This document shows, in pieces, positions 44,338-55,160 of a stretch of DNA of 64,000 bases. The notes below the pieces were generated by a model. The model saw only the letters and a list, made by a program, of their open reading frames with translations, was not told the origin of the DNA and made no database searches. Origin of the DNA: Coniella vitis. Its lineage: Eukaryota; Ascomycota; Sordariomycetes; Diaporthales; Schizoparmaceae. The position numbers and the translations under genes were made by a program. The stretch is from positions 3,472,001 through 3,536,000 of the forward strand of contig WUJK01000003.1 in the NCBI GenBank assembly GCA_011317545.1, read 5' to 3'. Each line of letters opens with the position of its first letter. Position 1 is the stretch's first letter.

Positions 44338-46199
44338 CTACAGCTTGGGCCCAGCCTTCCTCTCAGCCTGCTTCACTCTATCCCTCATGACCCTTCGTAA
44401 TATCTTTCCACTCGGTGACTTGGGAACAACATCAATAAACAAGACCCCACCGCGCAGCCGCTTGTGCGGCGCAACCTTGGTAGCCAACCATTCGACAATC
44501 TCGACGGCCTTTTCATCGCTCTCGGGTACACCTGACTTGAGCGTAATGTACGCGCGTGGCAGCTCGGTTGCTTGGTTGTTATCGTAGACACCAATCACGC
44601 ATACGTCTGCGACGTCGTGGTGGCCTAGGAGTAAGCCCTCGAGTTCTGCGGGGGGCACTTGAAAACCCTCTGTTGGTGGTTGGCCGTTAGTATTTGATTG
44701 CCTGCGTTGTGTTGTTCTCGGGATATCTACAAGGAGACAGATAGAGGAAGGCGAGTGGAGAAACCTACTATACTTGATGAGCTCTTTGAGCCGGTCGACG
44801 CAGTAGTAGTTGCCGTACTTGTCTACCTTGAAAATATCGCCCGTCTTAAACCAACCGTCCTCGGAAAAGGCATCCTTTGTCTTTTCGGGATGGTTGAAAT
44901 ACCCATCAAAGACATTAGGTCCCTTGAGCCACAGCTCACCCTCTTCGCTTAGCGGGACCTCGTTGCCCTCGAGATCGACAATCTTGGCCTCCATATTGGG
45001 CACCAGTTTCCCGACCGATCCCATAAACTTGGCCCACTCATCCGGCATCTGTACGTGCGTGACGGGGCTCGTCTCGGAGAGTCCGTAGCCTTGCTTCACA
45101 GGCAGCTTCAGGCGGTTCCAAAACAGCTCGAGCAATTCATTTGTGAGCGGTGCGGCGCCACTGTGCATCATTTTGAGCGACGTCAGGTCGTATTTGTCCA
45201 CAATGGGGTCTTTGCCGAACGCGAGGACAATGGGAGGCGGCACGTAGGCGAATGTCACTTTGTTGGCCTCGATGATTTGGCAGGCCTTTTCAAGGTCGAA
45301 GCGCGACATGATGAAGAGATGCCAGCCGGCGTATATGCTCATGAAGACACAATTTACAAGGCCCTTATTTGCAATGCGTCAGTCACGATGATTCTCATGA
45401 AAAGCTCCAAAGGACGGGGGAAGAGAGCGATACACCAGTCGCATCTCAAACTCACATAGATATGGAAAAATGGTAGAGTACCTAGCATGCGATCCCCGCT
45501 GTCCTCGGGCCCGCCAAAGGGCTTCAAATGCGATCCATCCATCTGTTCGTTCTGCAGCATGTTGGCCACGACATTGTAATGCGACAACCTCACGCCTTTA
45601 GGCAAACCCGTGGTGCCAGAACTATATACCAAAAAGGCCAAGTCATTCTTTGGGTGCACTTTAGTCTGCTGTATCGAGCGTTGCGTCAGAGCTTTCGACA
45701 AGCGCACGGCTGTCCAGTGCTTGACACGGTTCCCAGCATCGCCCTGCTCGCCCACAAGGATGATGCGCTCCTCTGGAATGCCAGCCTTGGCGGCGGCCTC
45801 GCGCGCGTTGGGGAGGAAGTCAATGTGTGTGGCAAGGCCTTTTGCGCCTGAATTGGTCAGCTGGAAGGTCAGCTCGTTGACTGTATACAGCGGATTCACG
45901 GGCGAAGCGATGCCGCCGGCCCAGAGCACGCCGCAAGTGACGGGCGGGGTGTCGATGTCGTTGGGCGTGTAGAAGGCGAGGACGTCGCCGCGCTGCCAGT
46001 TCCAGTGGGCCTTGAGGCCGCGGCCAAAGTCGGAGGCGGCAGTGCGCAGTTGGGCATATGTGTAGGAGCGGTCAGGTCGCTCGCCGTCGGTGAAGAGCAC
46101 TTTTGTATCGGCAAAGGGCTTGGGAGACTGGGAGAAGAGGAAGGAGAAGATGTCGGTCTCCGGGATGTGGATGGAAGGGTAGAGCGACTTATGAGGCAT
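44338..46199 (-). CDS. 4-coumarate-CoA ligase-like acyl-CoA synthetase (AMP-binding), three exons
   Basis: Exons 45456-46199, 44769-45363 and 44338-44669 give 556 residues. The AMP-binding core motif YSSGTTGLPKGV starts at Tyr192, followed by the YGLSETSP motif, WFKTGDI with its adenylate-binding Asp, DRLKELIKYKGFQVPPAELE (the hinge and A8 region, restored only by the second splice junction) and the catalytic lysine region PKSPSGKILRR. These enzymes adenylate a carboxylic acid and transfer it to CoA. In fungi, 4CL-like members act on phenylpropanoids, medium-chain or jasmonate-like acids, often in peroxisomes. The C-terminus GPKL resembles but does not match the strict peroxisomal SKL signal. 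Introns are 92 and 99 nt. It is convergent with ATP11. Substrate cannot be read from sequence. Confidence 0.92.
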
Positions 46200-47743
46200 T
46201 CTGGCGAGTGATTGAGGGTGCTGAAGACTTGGGGTAAGGTCACTGAGGGGCGGGATTGATAAGGCTCTAGCGGTGTATAGGGGAGGATTGAGGAGAACAA
46301 GCAGAAGGGACGGATGTAATCACCAGTGCAGGAATTCCCAGACCCTGTCCAGCGGGTAGATACGGGCTTTGACGTGGCTGCGTGACTCTGCTTGTATTCA
46401 CTTAGCGCATGAACTTGTAACGGTCTGGAGGTGGCAGTGACGTCTCCTTACTACAACAACAGTGCGTTGTCTAATACTGTAGTGGCCCGTGTAAGATGAT
46501 TGGCTGATTGGGATGCGGGGTCCCCAGCATGCAAGCCTGGCACTCCCAGGACAGCCCAATCGTTATATACCTAGGTACCTAGGTAGTATACATAGTAGAA
46601 CTGGTGGACATTGTTCTAAGCTTGACAACGAGGCTCTTACTGATCTGCTATGCTACCTAAATATATAGCAATCAAGTTCATTATGCCACTTCAAGAAGCT
46701 TCGGTGAACAAGTCTCTATTGACCACCTGGGGCGGGTAGTGATCCTTACTAGCACCAATTACAGACCGTCACAATATCAATTGTAAGCTGATGTACGTAC
46801 TGACCTATCTGTACTCTACAAACATAACCTAGACTAGACCTAGCCTGAGTTTGGCTACACAAAACCTTCTTCTAGGCTTTATTTACTTCAAAGACTCTAC
46901 AGTATGAGTTCTAATCGCTGATCTGCTTCAATCTAAAGACCAACGCAAAAAAGGTCGTTGTAAAAAGGCTATACGGAGCAGATTGTGTTTGTTATACTGC
47001 CAAGTATAAGATTTGTACCTGAAGAACATTCATCATATGCGTTCTGTGTAAGCCGCAAAAGCTTCACTCAACGTAGCTGAGGGGCTGACGAATTCCCAAG
47101 AGTATCATTGTCCACGCGAATGACGTATAGGCGGTAGTTCCATCCTTGTTCCCGTATATATTGTCGACAGTTTTTCCGTTCTTTCACTTGGAGACGGCCG
47201 ATAAAACAAACTGTGCTTGGTGGGACTAGCATTATGCGCTGGTCTTTGGACAGATTTGCATTTTTGGTCCTGGTTGTGTAATTCAAACGATGATTGCAGA
47301 CTTATGAAGTGAGTAGCATTGTGGTTTCATGAATAGTGCAATATGTGATTCCTTGCTTGCTTTGGTGACACACTCCCAATCTCTTACCGTCGCTCGTACT
47401 GACGAGCACCTTCCACAGTCATTCATTTAATTCAAGCTGCGGGATTTCAAGATAGATGATAGAACTGAAGCTCAAAGGGGATATAAAAAGTGTAAGTAAT
47501 GCTCAAAGAAACAATACTAGAAGAATTGGAGGAAAAGAGGCAAGATGACAAGGAGGAACAAAGTTTTGTAGCTTTCCAATTCTACCCTGAGGATAGATAG
47601 TAGTTGCTGGAAACCAAATAATTAGGTTGTCAATAGGCTTTGATAGAACAACCCAGCGCATAAAATCAATCTGTCGAATTCGCGGCTTGATCGCTTAAGA
47701 GTTATGTTTTCCCAGCAGTAATTCAGGAATATAGGGTAGAGTA
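46200..47743. other. Intergenic region
   Basis: No supported gene. It includes an overlapping palindromic run CCTAGGTACCTAGGTAG near 46570 followed by TACATAGTA at 46589-46597. The first few hundred bases are the promoter region of the acyl-CoA ligase. Confidence 0.5.
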
Positions 47744-48019
47744 TTATTCATCTCCCCTCTCATCTTTTCCACGCGCCATGTACAGCGCCTGCGCCTTGTC
47801 ACTCTGCCCCTGGACCTTCTTCCGCTCGATCCGCTCCAGCGAGTCCTCAATGAGGCCGATATGCCCGCGTAACGTCCCCTCAAGCTCATCCATGCGGGCT
47901 TCGTGTGCCTCGAGGTTGTTGGTGTGATGGGACCGAAAGTAGACCGTCGCTGCGCCTATAGCAGTGAGATTGACCACACCGAGGATATTTGTGACGCTTC
48001 GTGAGTAAAGCAAAGACAT
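47744..48019 (-). CDS. Small membrane-anchored protein with coiled-coil tail, hypothetical
   Basis: A 91-residue frame. Residues about 10-28 are hydrophobic (ILGVVNLTAIGAATVYF) and should anchor the protein in a membrane; the preceding residues are basic or neutral, compatible with a mitochondrial or ER signal anchor. The rest is charged and helical with a heptad-like pattern (EARMDELEGTLRGHIGLIEDSLERIERKK), suggesting a coiled coil. No cysteine pair or known domain is present. Small proteins of this layout occur in mitochondrial inner-membrane complexes, but that is a guess. Confidence 0.55.
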   Translation of the reverse strand: MSLLYSRSVTNILGVVNLTAIGAATVYFRSHHTNNLEAHEARMDELEGTLRGHIGLIEDSLERIERKKVQGQSDKAQALYMARGKDERGDE

Positions 48020-48355
48020 TGAAGCAGCTGAATATTGAGAGGCCAGAAGGATATTGCAGTATGAGAATGGCAGATGTATGTAATGGACACTGGGCAGAGC
48101 TTATCTTCGAGATGGTCTCAATATATCAACTTGGATGTGAAGACTAGAGGGCTGGACGTTGGGATTTGGAGACGTCATTGATACTAGCCCAGACACTATA
48201 ACAGCACAACCCGCTATTCAATCTCAGCGGCGTATGCCATGGACCAGCCAGGATGCACACACCTCAAACCTTTGACAAGGCTACAAGTGCCGTTCTTACC
48301 CTTCGCCCAAACATAACCCGTCTGTCATCAGAAGACACGTCAATATGCCAGGTTC
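48020..48355. other. Short intergenic region
   Basis: 336 bases between two minus-strand genes. Nothing is visible beyond the expected 3' flank and promoter. Confidence 0.4.
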
Positions 48356-49171
48356 TCAAAAGGCATCCCCGTCAAACCGCCTTGCCGGCGCGGCGCTGTC
48401 CAAGTTCAACTTGGTCTTGCGAGCATCCAGCGACTTGACCACAGCGCCCAAAATCGTCTTGACAAGGTCATCGCTCGACAACGACCCTGGAGCCCCCGTC
48501 CAGGTCGTCGTGTCGACAATATCGCGCGTGTGCGCCTCCTTGCACAGTTCGTCGTCAAGGTACTCAAAGTTACGCTTCTGCTCGGGTGTCGGCTGGCCAA
48601 TTTGGAACAGCTGGATGCCAATCTGGTGCTCGGGGACCTTCATTTCGTCGAGCATCTTGGCGGCATTCACAAGGGGCTTCTTGACGTCGTCGTCAAAGGC
48701 GCCCGCCGTAATCACAATCAAGTTCAGCGCTGCTCCTTCATCGTCGACCTTGAGCTTGTCGCAATACCACGTCAGCAGCTTGGCGAGGCGCGCGCCCAGA
48801 TTGCACTTGCCGCCGGGCTTTACGCGACCAAACAGGGCCGAGACGCCGTCGGCGGCAGCGGCACGTCCACCCAGGTGGCGGTAGCCGGACTTGCGAAAGG
48901 ACATGCTGGAGAGGAGACCTTTGGGGCGGTGGTTGAGGAAGAAGACGTCGATGCCGTCAGGGTCGTAGTTGGCGCAGACGGGGGCAATGCGCTCAAGAAG
49001 GGACTGGACATCGCTCCAGTAGGGGGCAATGTGCTCCGAGTCGTCAATGAGGAACATGGTGTCGAAGCAGCGCAGAAAGGCGAGCGTCTCGCCATAATCG
49101 TCAATATTGACGTCCACGACGCCTGAGAACGAGGTGTCCGTGGGAGCTGCGGAAGGCCACTCTTCTGCCAT
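48356..49171 (-). CDS. von Willebrand factor A-like domain protein, incomplete metal site
   Basis: A single-exon frame of 271 residues. Residues about 35-235 have the alternating strand-helix pattern of a vWA fold: FDTMFLIDDSEHIAPYW at the first strand, VDDEGAALNLIVITAGAFDD at the fourth, and IGIQLFQIG at the fifth. Fungal proteins of this type usually read 'DDSGSM' at the metal-ion-dependent adhesion site (DxSxS). Here the sequence is DDSEHI, so the second serine is missing, while TAGAFDD supplies a possible downstream acidic residue (canonical proteins have T-D-G). Such proteins are cytosolic and of unknown role in ascomycetes. No signal peptide. The start MAEEWPS is the first in-frame ATG. 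Confidence 0.75.
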   Translation of the reverse strand: MAEEWPSAAPTDTSFSGVVDVNIDDYGETLAFLRCFDTMFLIDDSEHIAPYWSDVQSLLERIAPVCANYDPDGIDVFFLNHRPKGLLSSMSFRKSGYRHLGGRAAAADGVSALFGRVKPGGKCNLGARLAKLLTWYCDKLKVDDEGAALNLIVITAGAFDDDVKKPLVNAAKMLDEMKVPEHQIGIQLFQIGQPTPEQKRNFEYLDDELCKEAHTRDIVDTTTWTGAPGSLSSDDLVKTILGAVVKSLDARKTKLNLDSAAPARRFDGDAF

Positions 49172-50258
49172 TGTGGGTGTTTGCGCTGGGTATAATTGAG
49201 GCTTGAGGATCGGAGTTTATTGTGGTTGATAGGTATGGATTTGGAGAGGCTACACTGTAGTCCTTGTCCCTTTGTGATCGGACGACTTGGTGATGCTGGT
49301 GCTGACGTGTCCGCAAGATGATGTTCAGGCTGACAACGTCCCAACAGTAGCCTAGAACTTTAACCAAACAAGTAAACCAGCACAGCCAGTGGTTGTGAGA
49401 AAGGTCACTTGGACGTCTACTGTCAGGCATGAAGCCAAGGGCAGGCCTCCCCGCTAGGGACCTTCAATATCCGCTCAGCGGTGAGGCCACTTTAACGGAC
49501 CCATCACGGCGGCAACCCTGCAGTTGGGTTGGGCCAATGGAAGTTCTGGTTTCGCGATTTTGACAATTTGCATGAGAGCATTTCAGTTTGTAAATTCGAA
49601 ACAAGAGATTGTGACAGGAGGAGCTCTTAACAGAGCTATCCGAAGTTGTTACCATCTCCGCCATACATAGTACAAGACAGACACGACCTGACGAGCCACT
49701 CTACACTGAAGCAGGAGGCCTGCAAAGCTTCGCCAAGCAGCCCCCTGAAGCACGCCAAAACACTTGACAACTGTGGCTGTGTGGCTGAGGCCGCCCGCTC
49801 TAGCTGCAAACGTGGCGGTGCGCAAACGACACTTGCAAAACCAGGAGGCCGGCTTGAGACCCTGCCGACAACAGAAAAGCGACAGGGGCACATCAAGTTG
49901 AATTCAACTGACGTAATGCCCGCGCGCATTTACATAGTACAAGACGTATGATACTAGTACAGTACCGTTGCAGCAGCAGAGACCTGCGCCAAATCAGGGA
50001 AATTTCATGGCTGGTTTCAACAACACCACGCTTGATTGATTTATATCTTAAATATCTAGAAGGAACAGGAGCCGGCGGTCCTTGTTTACTATCTCAGGCT
50101 GCTGCTTGGGAGTTTTTGTCCTTTGGTGTCGAACTCAACTCAACTCTGAACGCTCAACTGTGCTTAAGTATCACCATTCTCGGCTGCCGCTTCCTGAGCG
50201 AAAACGTCCCTTCTTCTCGCCTTGCGATACGGACAACTGTCCACCACAACCGCCCAAG
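49172..50258. other. Upstream region shared by two divergent genes
   Basis: The vWA-like gene (minus) and the DUF4112 gene (plus) diverge from here. Two TACATAGTA motifs (49664, 49931) lie about 270 bp apart. No gene is supported in it. Confidence 0.5.
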
Positions 50259-51181
50259 ATGTCGGAAGCAGTCATCAACATGATTGCCAAGAAGGTGCTC
50301 AAGGACACCGCCAAGAAGAACCTCAATGCAAAGGTATCTAGCTATTCTGCCTCATCCTCCTGTCCTATCCCCTTATGATCCCAACATCAGAGAGTGGACC
50401 ACATGTGCAGAGATCTAATCAGCCACAAAAAGGACCCGTTCTTTGAAGAGGTCAAGGTCACGAGTAGAACCGGCAAGACCAAGATCAAGAAGCACAAAAA
50501 GGGGTGCCCACCAGGCCTGTCGCGCCACGACGGCGATGTCCTCATGGCGGTTCGCCGACGCGCCTACTGGCTTGATCTCTCCCTCTTTAATCTCTGCGGT
50601 ATCCGGTTTGGATGGAGTGCCATAATCGGTCTGTTCCCTGGGTAAGGCCCTGCTGTTCCTAAAATATCCACCCTCCAATGTCTTGCGGATCCGTTGTGTT
50701 CTCACGCACTAACCTAAACCTTCATTTCAACAGTGTCGGAGACGCCATTGACGCACTCATGGCCTACCTGCTCGTCTACCGCAAAGCAATTACCGTCGAT
50801 GGAGGCCTCCCGGCCGCCCTCCAATCCCGCATGCTCCTCAATATTGCCCTCGATTTCGGCATCGGCATCGTGCCCTTTTTGGGCGACGTCGCCGATGCCT
50901 GGTTCAAAGCGAACACGCGCAACGCCTGGCTCCTTGAAGAGTATCTTTTGAAGAAGGCCGAGGCAGAGCGCCGCGGTGACGGAAGTATTGATCGTGGCGC
51001 TAAACATGTGCTCGATGCTGAGGATATGGGGGCCGCGCCACCACCCCCTGCTGGTGTTCCTGCTGCCAAGATCAAGAAGTCGACCAGGAATGGCGGGCTT
51101 GGGAATAATGGCACATCAGTTGGAGATGCTGCTGCTGATGTTGATGTGGAGATGGGTGTTGTGGATGGCCATCGAAGATGA
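50259..51181 (+). CDS. DUF4112 family membrane-associated protein, three exons
   Basis: Exons 50259-50333, 50391-50641 and 50734-51181 give 257 residues. The N-terminus (MSEAVINMIAKKVLKDTAKKNL) is helical and basic, followed by DPFFEEV and a Lys-rich loop. The DUF4112 core spans about residues 70-170: RRRAYWLDLSL, FGWSAIIGLFPGVGDAIDALMAYLLVYR and ALDFGIGIVPFLGDVADAWFKANTRN, with the paired 'G-P-x-x-GD' turns typical of the family and two hydrophobic segments. The tail is Ala/Pro-rich then acidic and probably disordered. The family is widespread in fungi and bacteria and of unknown function; the hydrophobic segments suggest membrane association. Introns of 57 and 92 nt restore the core exactly. 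Confidence 0.9.
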
Positions 51182-52103
51182 TGATGACTCGCTCACTGAC
51201 GTGACGCCTTGTCAAGGTCAAAAGGGCTCCAACCTTATCAGTGAGGGCAGCGACACGATCATTCGGAATGGTTGGGCGGAGGAATCGATTAATGATTTGG
51301 TAATGTGGAAGTTACGCACGGCTTTTTTTTTCTCCTGCTATTCCCCCCCCCCCTGCCTGTTCTTGTCTTCTCCTTTCTGTTCAGCGCCGCGATTGCATTG
51401 AGGCCTGAATATATACCTGCACTGGCGGGCGTCTAGGCTCTGCGGGGAAGAATGATTGAACGCTTTCAAGAAGATACCCTAAATATATTTACAATTAACA
51501 CGAGAATTCATTTCCGCCCGGCACGGAGAAGAAGTGCTGATCTGTATGGTGATGACAAAAGCACTGAAGTGGCACAAGTTAACAACAATGCTCGACAGGC
51601 TATATGCAACCATTCATCTTTTGCCACCAGGTATAGGCGAGCGTATCAGGTTATCCGGAATTGGAGTGAAAGCAAGGGCACATGGAAAGTGCACATTGCT
51701 CGCTTGACGTGATTTTTGAGTCTTAGTTTTGATCGTTGTAGGCTGTGTTTATATAAGTACTGCTCACGCTTTCGGTACGATGAGAGGACAAACGGTGTGT
51801 ATCAAGTAAGTTTGATTTGCAATATCTTTACATGCATGCTGATTCTATTTACATTTATTTTAAGGTTTAGCTAAAACTCTAGATGTTGATCACGCCTGCA
51901 GGTCCGTCTAAATATGCCTATGCGGATCCGCGACAACTCAATGGTGTTCCCGAACGCCTGTAGTAACATGGTAACTACATATCCATCCAATCAAGCTTCT
52001 TTCGCCTGCTTTCCAGATGGCCAATGATAAATACCTCCAAATGTATCCGAGCAATTGTGAAAGCCATGCCTCAACCGGCCGTTCGGTCGCCTCGTTTGAC
52101 AGC
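51182..52103. other. Intergenic region between convergent genes
   Basis: No supported gene. A short T-run then C-run near 51326-51355 is the only visible low-complexity feature. An 86-residue open frame at 51452-51712 looks random. Confidence 0.45.
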
Positions 52104-53246
52104 TCAGTAATTGCTGAGACTGGTCATTCTCCCCACTCTGCCCAAAAATCTCCGTATGCGATACTGTTTCGGAGGCTTCATGGGTGCGCGAAAGGATGCT
52201 GTTGACGATGTGGACGGTCTCTCGGTAGCTTTTATAAAGTGCCCAATGCCTGTGATTGCTTCATCCACGCCGTGTTCACCACCCTTCAAAGAGGTGTCAA
52301 CCTCAAAGTAAGCGCAACCCCATTGCTGGGCTAGCTCCTTGGCCTTATCCCGTTGCACCTTCATATCTGCTTCGGCGCTCTCGATGAATGCTGTGGGTGA
52401 GAAATTACCTCCTTCCATTTCTGTAGCAGCTGTCAGCGTCCTAACTGGTATGATGCAATCACTTTAGACGATTGTAAGAGAGCACTATCACTCACCCTGC
52501 GGAGGCGCCAGGTCTCCGTCTCGATTGCCAATCAGGAAGACTGGCACATCCATGCCACCACCCTTGTCGTACTCGCTCATGGTGATGATGTTGTGGTGAT
52601 TTCGGGCCGCCCTCTCGATCTTGTCGTGGAGCTTTTGGGCCGTCTCCAGCGATTGGGGCGAGTATAGGCTGAAGACGAAGGCAAAGGCCTCTGCATACTC
52701 AATCTGGTAACGCAGCATGGCCTGGTCCGTCTCCGGACCCAGCTCCAGCAGCTCGACGATCGTCGACGTGCCCGAGATGTCAATCATCTTCCGGCAGCGA
52801 CCGTCATGGTCGGCGCCATTGGCAGTGTTGGTGGTGGTAGTGGTACCAGGATCACCGAGGTTGATGAACTAGGATGATGGATGTCAGTCAAAAGGCCCAA
52901 GGTCATGACACGTGAGCACAGACAGCTTGCTTGAGCTGAGAGGCTGTTGGCATGTGAGGACGTGATAAGCAAGACTCCGGGGTAGAAGATAGGGATGGAC
53001 AGACCTTCTGCAGGACTCTGTTCCGGCCGGCATACTCATCGTCGTCCGCACAAATCACTATGCTGTACTCGGGCGGCTCAATGAGAGATGGTAGATCCAA
53101 GTAGGTTTTGCTCCCTACGCCGAGCCGGCAGTCAGTCTCTGTCCACTCGTATCCACACATCCCGTCAGGCTCCCCAAGCCTCTTGCGCACCCGCACCGCT
53201 GGGCGCTGCGGCGGCGATTGCAGAACTCACCTTGTGACAGTCTCAT
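52104..53246 (-). CDS. Ras-like protein with degenerate GTP-binding motifs, four exons
   Basis: Exons 53231-53246, 53005-53114, 52496-52868 and 52104-52420 give 271 residues. The fold order is that of a small GTPase: a first strand (YSIVICADDDEYAGRNRVLQ), a switch II-like DISGTSTIVELLELG (Ras: DTAGQ), the helix after it (AMLRYQIEYAEAFAFVFSLY, as in Ras 'YMRTGEGFLLVY') and VPVFLIGNRDGD at the guanine-specificity position (Ras: NKxD). The P-loop consensus GxxxxGK[ST] is not matched (AGRN replaces GK-T), and NKxD is altered. No CaaX box: the protein ends in SLSNY after a basic stretch. All four splice junctions have GT-AG ends and correct phase, so the gene looks intact although GTP binding is doubtful. 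It may act as a pseudo-GTPase; partners unknown. Confidence 0.72.
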
Positions 53247-55160
53247 TCTGAACAATGATCACCGGCCGGGCGCACGACTTTTCGGTACAGGCACTTCACG
53301 GAAGGCCGTTCATCCACCGGGACCTCGTTGTGGTCTCGGGGCGATGCGGACCTTGTCACGGGCCAACCTTTTCACCGCCACTTGTATTTTGCACGCGACC
53401 TCTGCGCCAGCGCCGAGTGCCAGTTGGCTACAACACCGTACAGGGGGGCCGGGGGGGGGGCAGCAGAGAAATTCACAGCGCAAGGCTCGTTGGGCATGCC
53501 ACGCGGCTTTTGCCCTGTGGACGCTCTGGATCCACTTGTCGTCGTCTGGAGACCGGGGTGGGTGAGAGAAACTCAGGGGAAAGCACCAGGGTCTGGCGAA
53601 TCCAGTGCAGGGCCAGAACCAGGCCAGAGGACGGATGCAGTATTTGTGTGCGTGCGACCTTCGTACCGTAGCATGATGTTTCGAGGTGCCTGTTCCTTTT
53701 GTCCCTGTCAATCGTAAGACAGTGTCGCATCTATATGTCTATCCTGATGGTTGTTTTACTTTGATTGCAGACTCACCTTAGCGGCAGTCCGTATGTCCAG
53801 GCTTGGATAGCTAACTGCACTTACCTGCTTCGCCGGTTCCACAGCACCAGGGGCAGATTGTGCGACCTCGTATATATAAAGCTGCTATCATCACCTCAAG
53901 GATTGAAACTCCTGCGATGTGCGCCTAGTCCGCTTGACGAAACGATGTCTCATTTGCCTCCAATGGACGAGGGCTTCATAGCATCTTGCACGTGTCTGGT
54001 GCGGGCAACGACGCGCAGGTGCCGGACTCGATTAATATCTTGTACATCTGTTGATAGGCGCCCTTGTATAGGCACGGCCAGCCAAAGCGATGGAGATCAG
54101 ATGAGAGAGGATGGCAAAATTTAAAGGCTACCGGCCGAAGGTTGCTAGATTGCTAACGGGCCGTTGAATAAGCCTGTGTTTGCTTCGAAGCTGGACATGG
54201 GTAACAAGAGGCTTGTACTGTGTAGGGTTTCCCGGGTGGAATTGCTAAGGCTGTGCCAAGGTCTACATGGTAATGGAAAGCCTAGCATGTCAGGTTGGCG
54301 AGGCTGTGCGAGGAGCAAAATAAAGGACGTTACCAATGCAGCGGATCATCGCGGCCTGCCATGTTCAGTAGCCGATTCAGCCGTTCGTAATGGCCACGCG
54401 ACTAGGCGCTTCACGATCGTCAGGCTGTGACAAAAAGGAAAGCGCGCTGTAAAAGTCGCAATGTGCCCAGAGCCTGTTTGCAGCCAATACTACAGCGATT
54501 CAGATCAAGCAGCGAAGGAGCGCCTCGCGAGTTAGTGCCTACCATAATTATGTACAGCTGGCAGGCCTTTATTAGATAAGCTCTGACACGAGCAGAACCA
54601 GATGAGAGCAAGAAGCTTACGTAAACACTCTTTGCACAGCCGGCCATCCGCACTCACCGAGCACCGAGAAATCACCGGAAAACCGCCGCCAATCAGCCTC
54701 CAAGTCTACTTACCCCGCGATTGGCCCCGCCAATACAGCATCGGCGTCATACTTTCGCGCATCTGCTCAGCGACGAGAGGCAAGCCTATTGCCCAAATCA
54801 GCGCACAGCGCAACGCCAGACCGTCGCCAAGGCAAGATAAAGAAGCAATCAAATTGGCGCGCATCCCAACTAATCTATGTATGCAATCCGACTGTCACGG
54901 CAGCTGATTGCAGCCCAAGATAGAGAGCTGTAGCACCGTGCTGTAGAACCCCACCTTGCCGTACGTTTGGCATTTGCCCAAGGTTTGCCGCAGTAACAAA
55001 ACTGCTCCGCTTTGCGCCGGCAGCAACCTTCATAATTAAGCTCTGCGCCTGCGACCAAAACCCCCTTCTCCTCCCTCTCTTCTCACCAGTTCACCTTCCC
55101 ACAGCAATCGAAGTCTTGTACACAGATCCCAGTGTCACATAAACTTCACAATCACACACG
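53247..55160. other. Upstream region shared by two divergent genes
   Basis: 1.9 kb without a supported gene between the Ras-like gene (minus) and the ADH gene (plus). It includes a run of ten Gs near 53450-53459. Several overlapping open frames in the GC-rich part (53,220-53,720) exist in many frames at once, which is a composition effect. Confidence 0.45.

Noticed and set aside
53218..53720. Multiple 100-140-codon frames on both strands
   Set aside because: The GC-rich stretch and G-run suppress stop codons in all frames; none has a domain.
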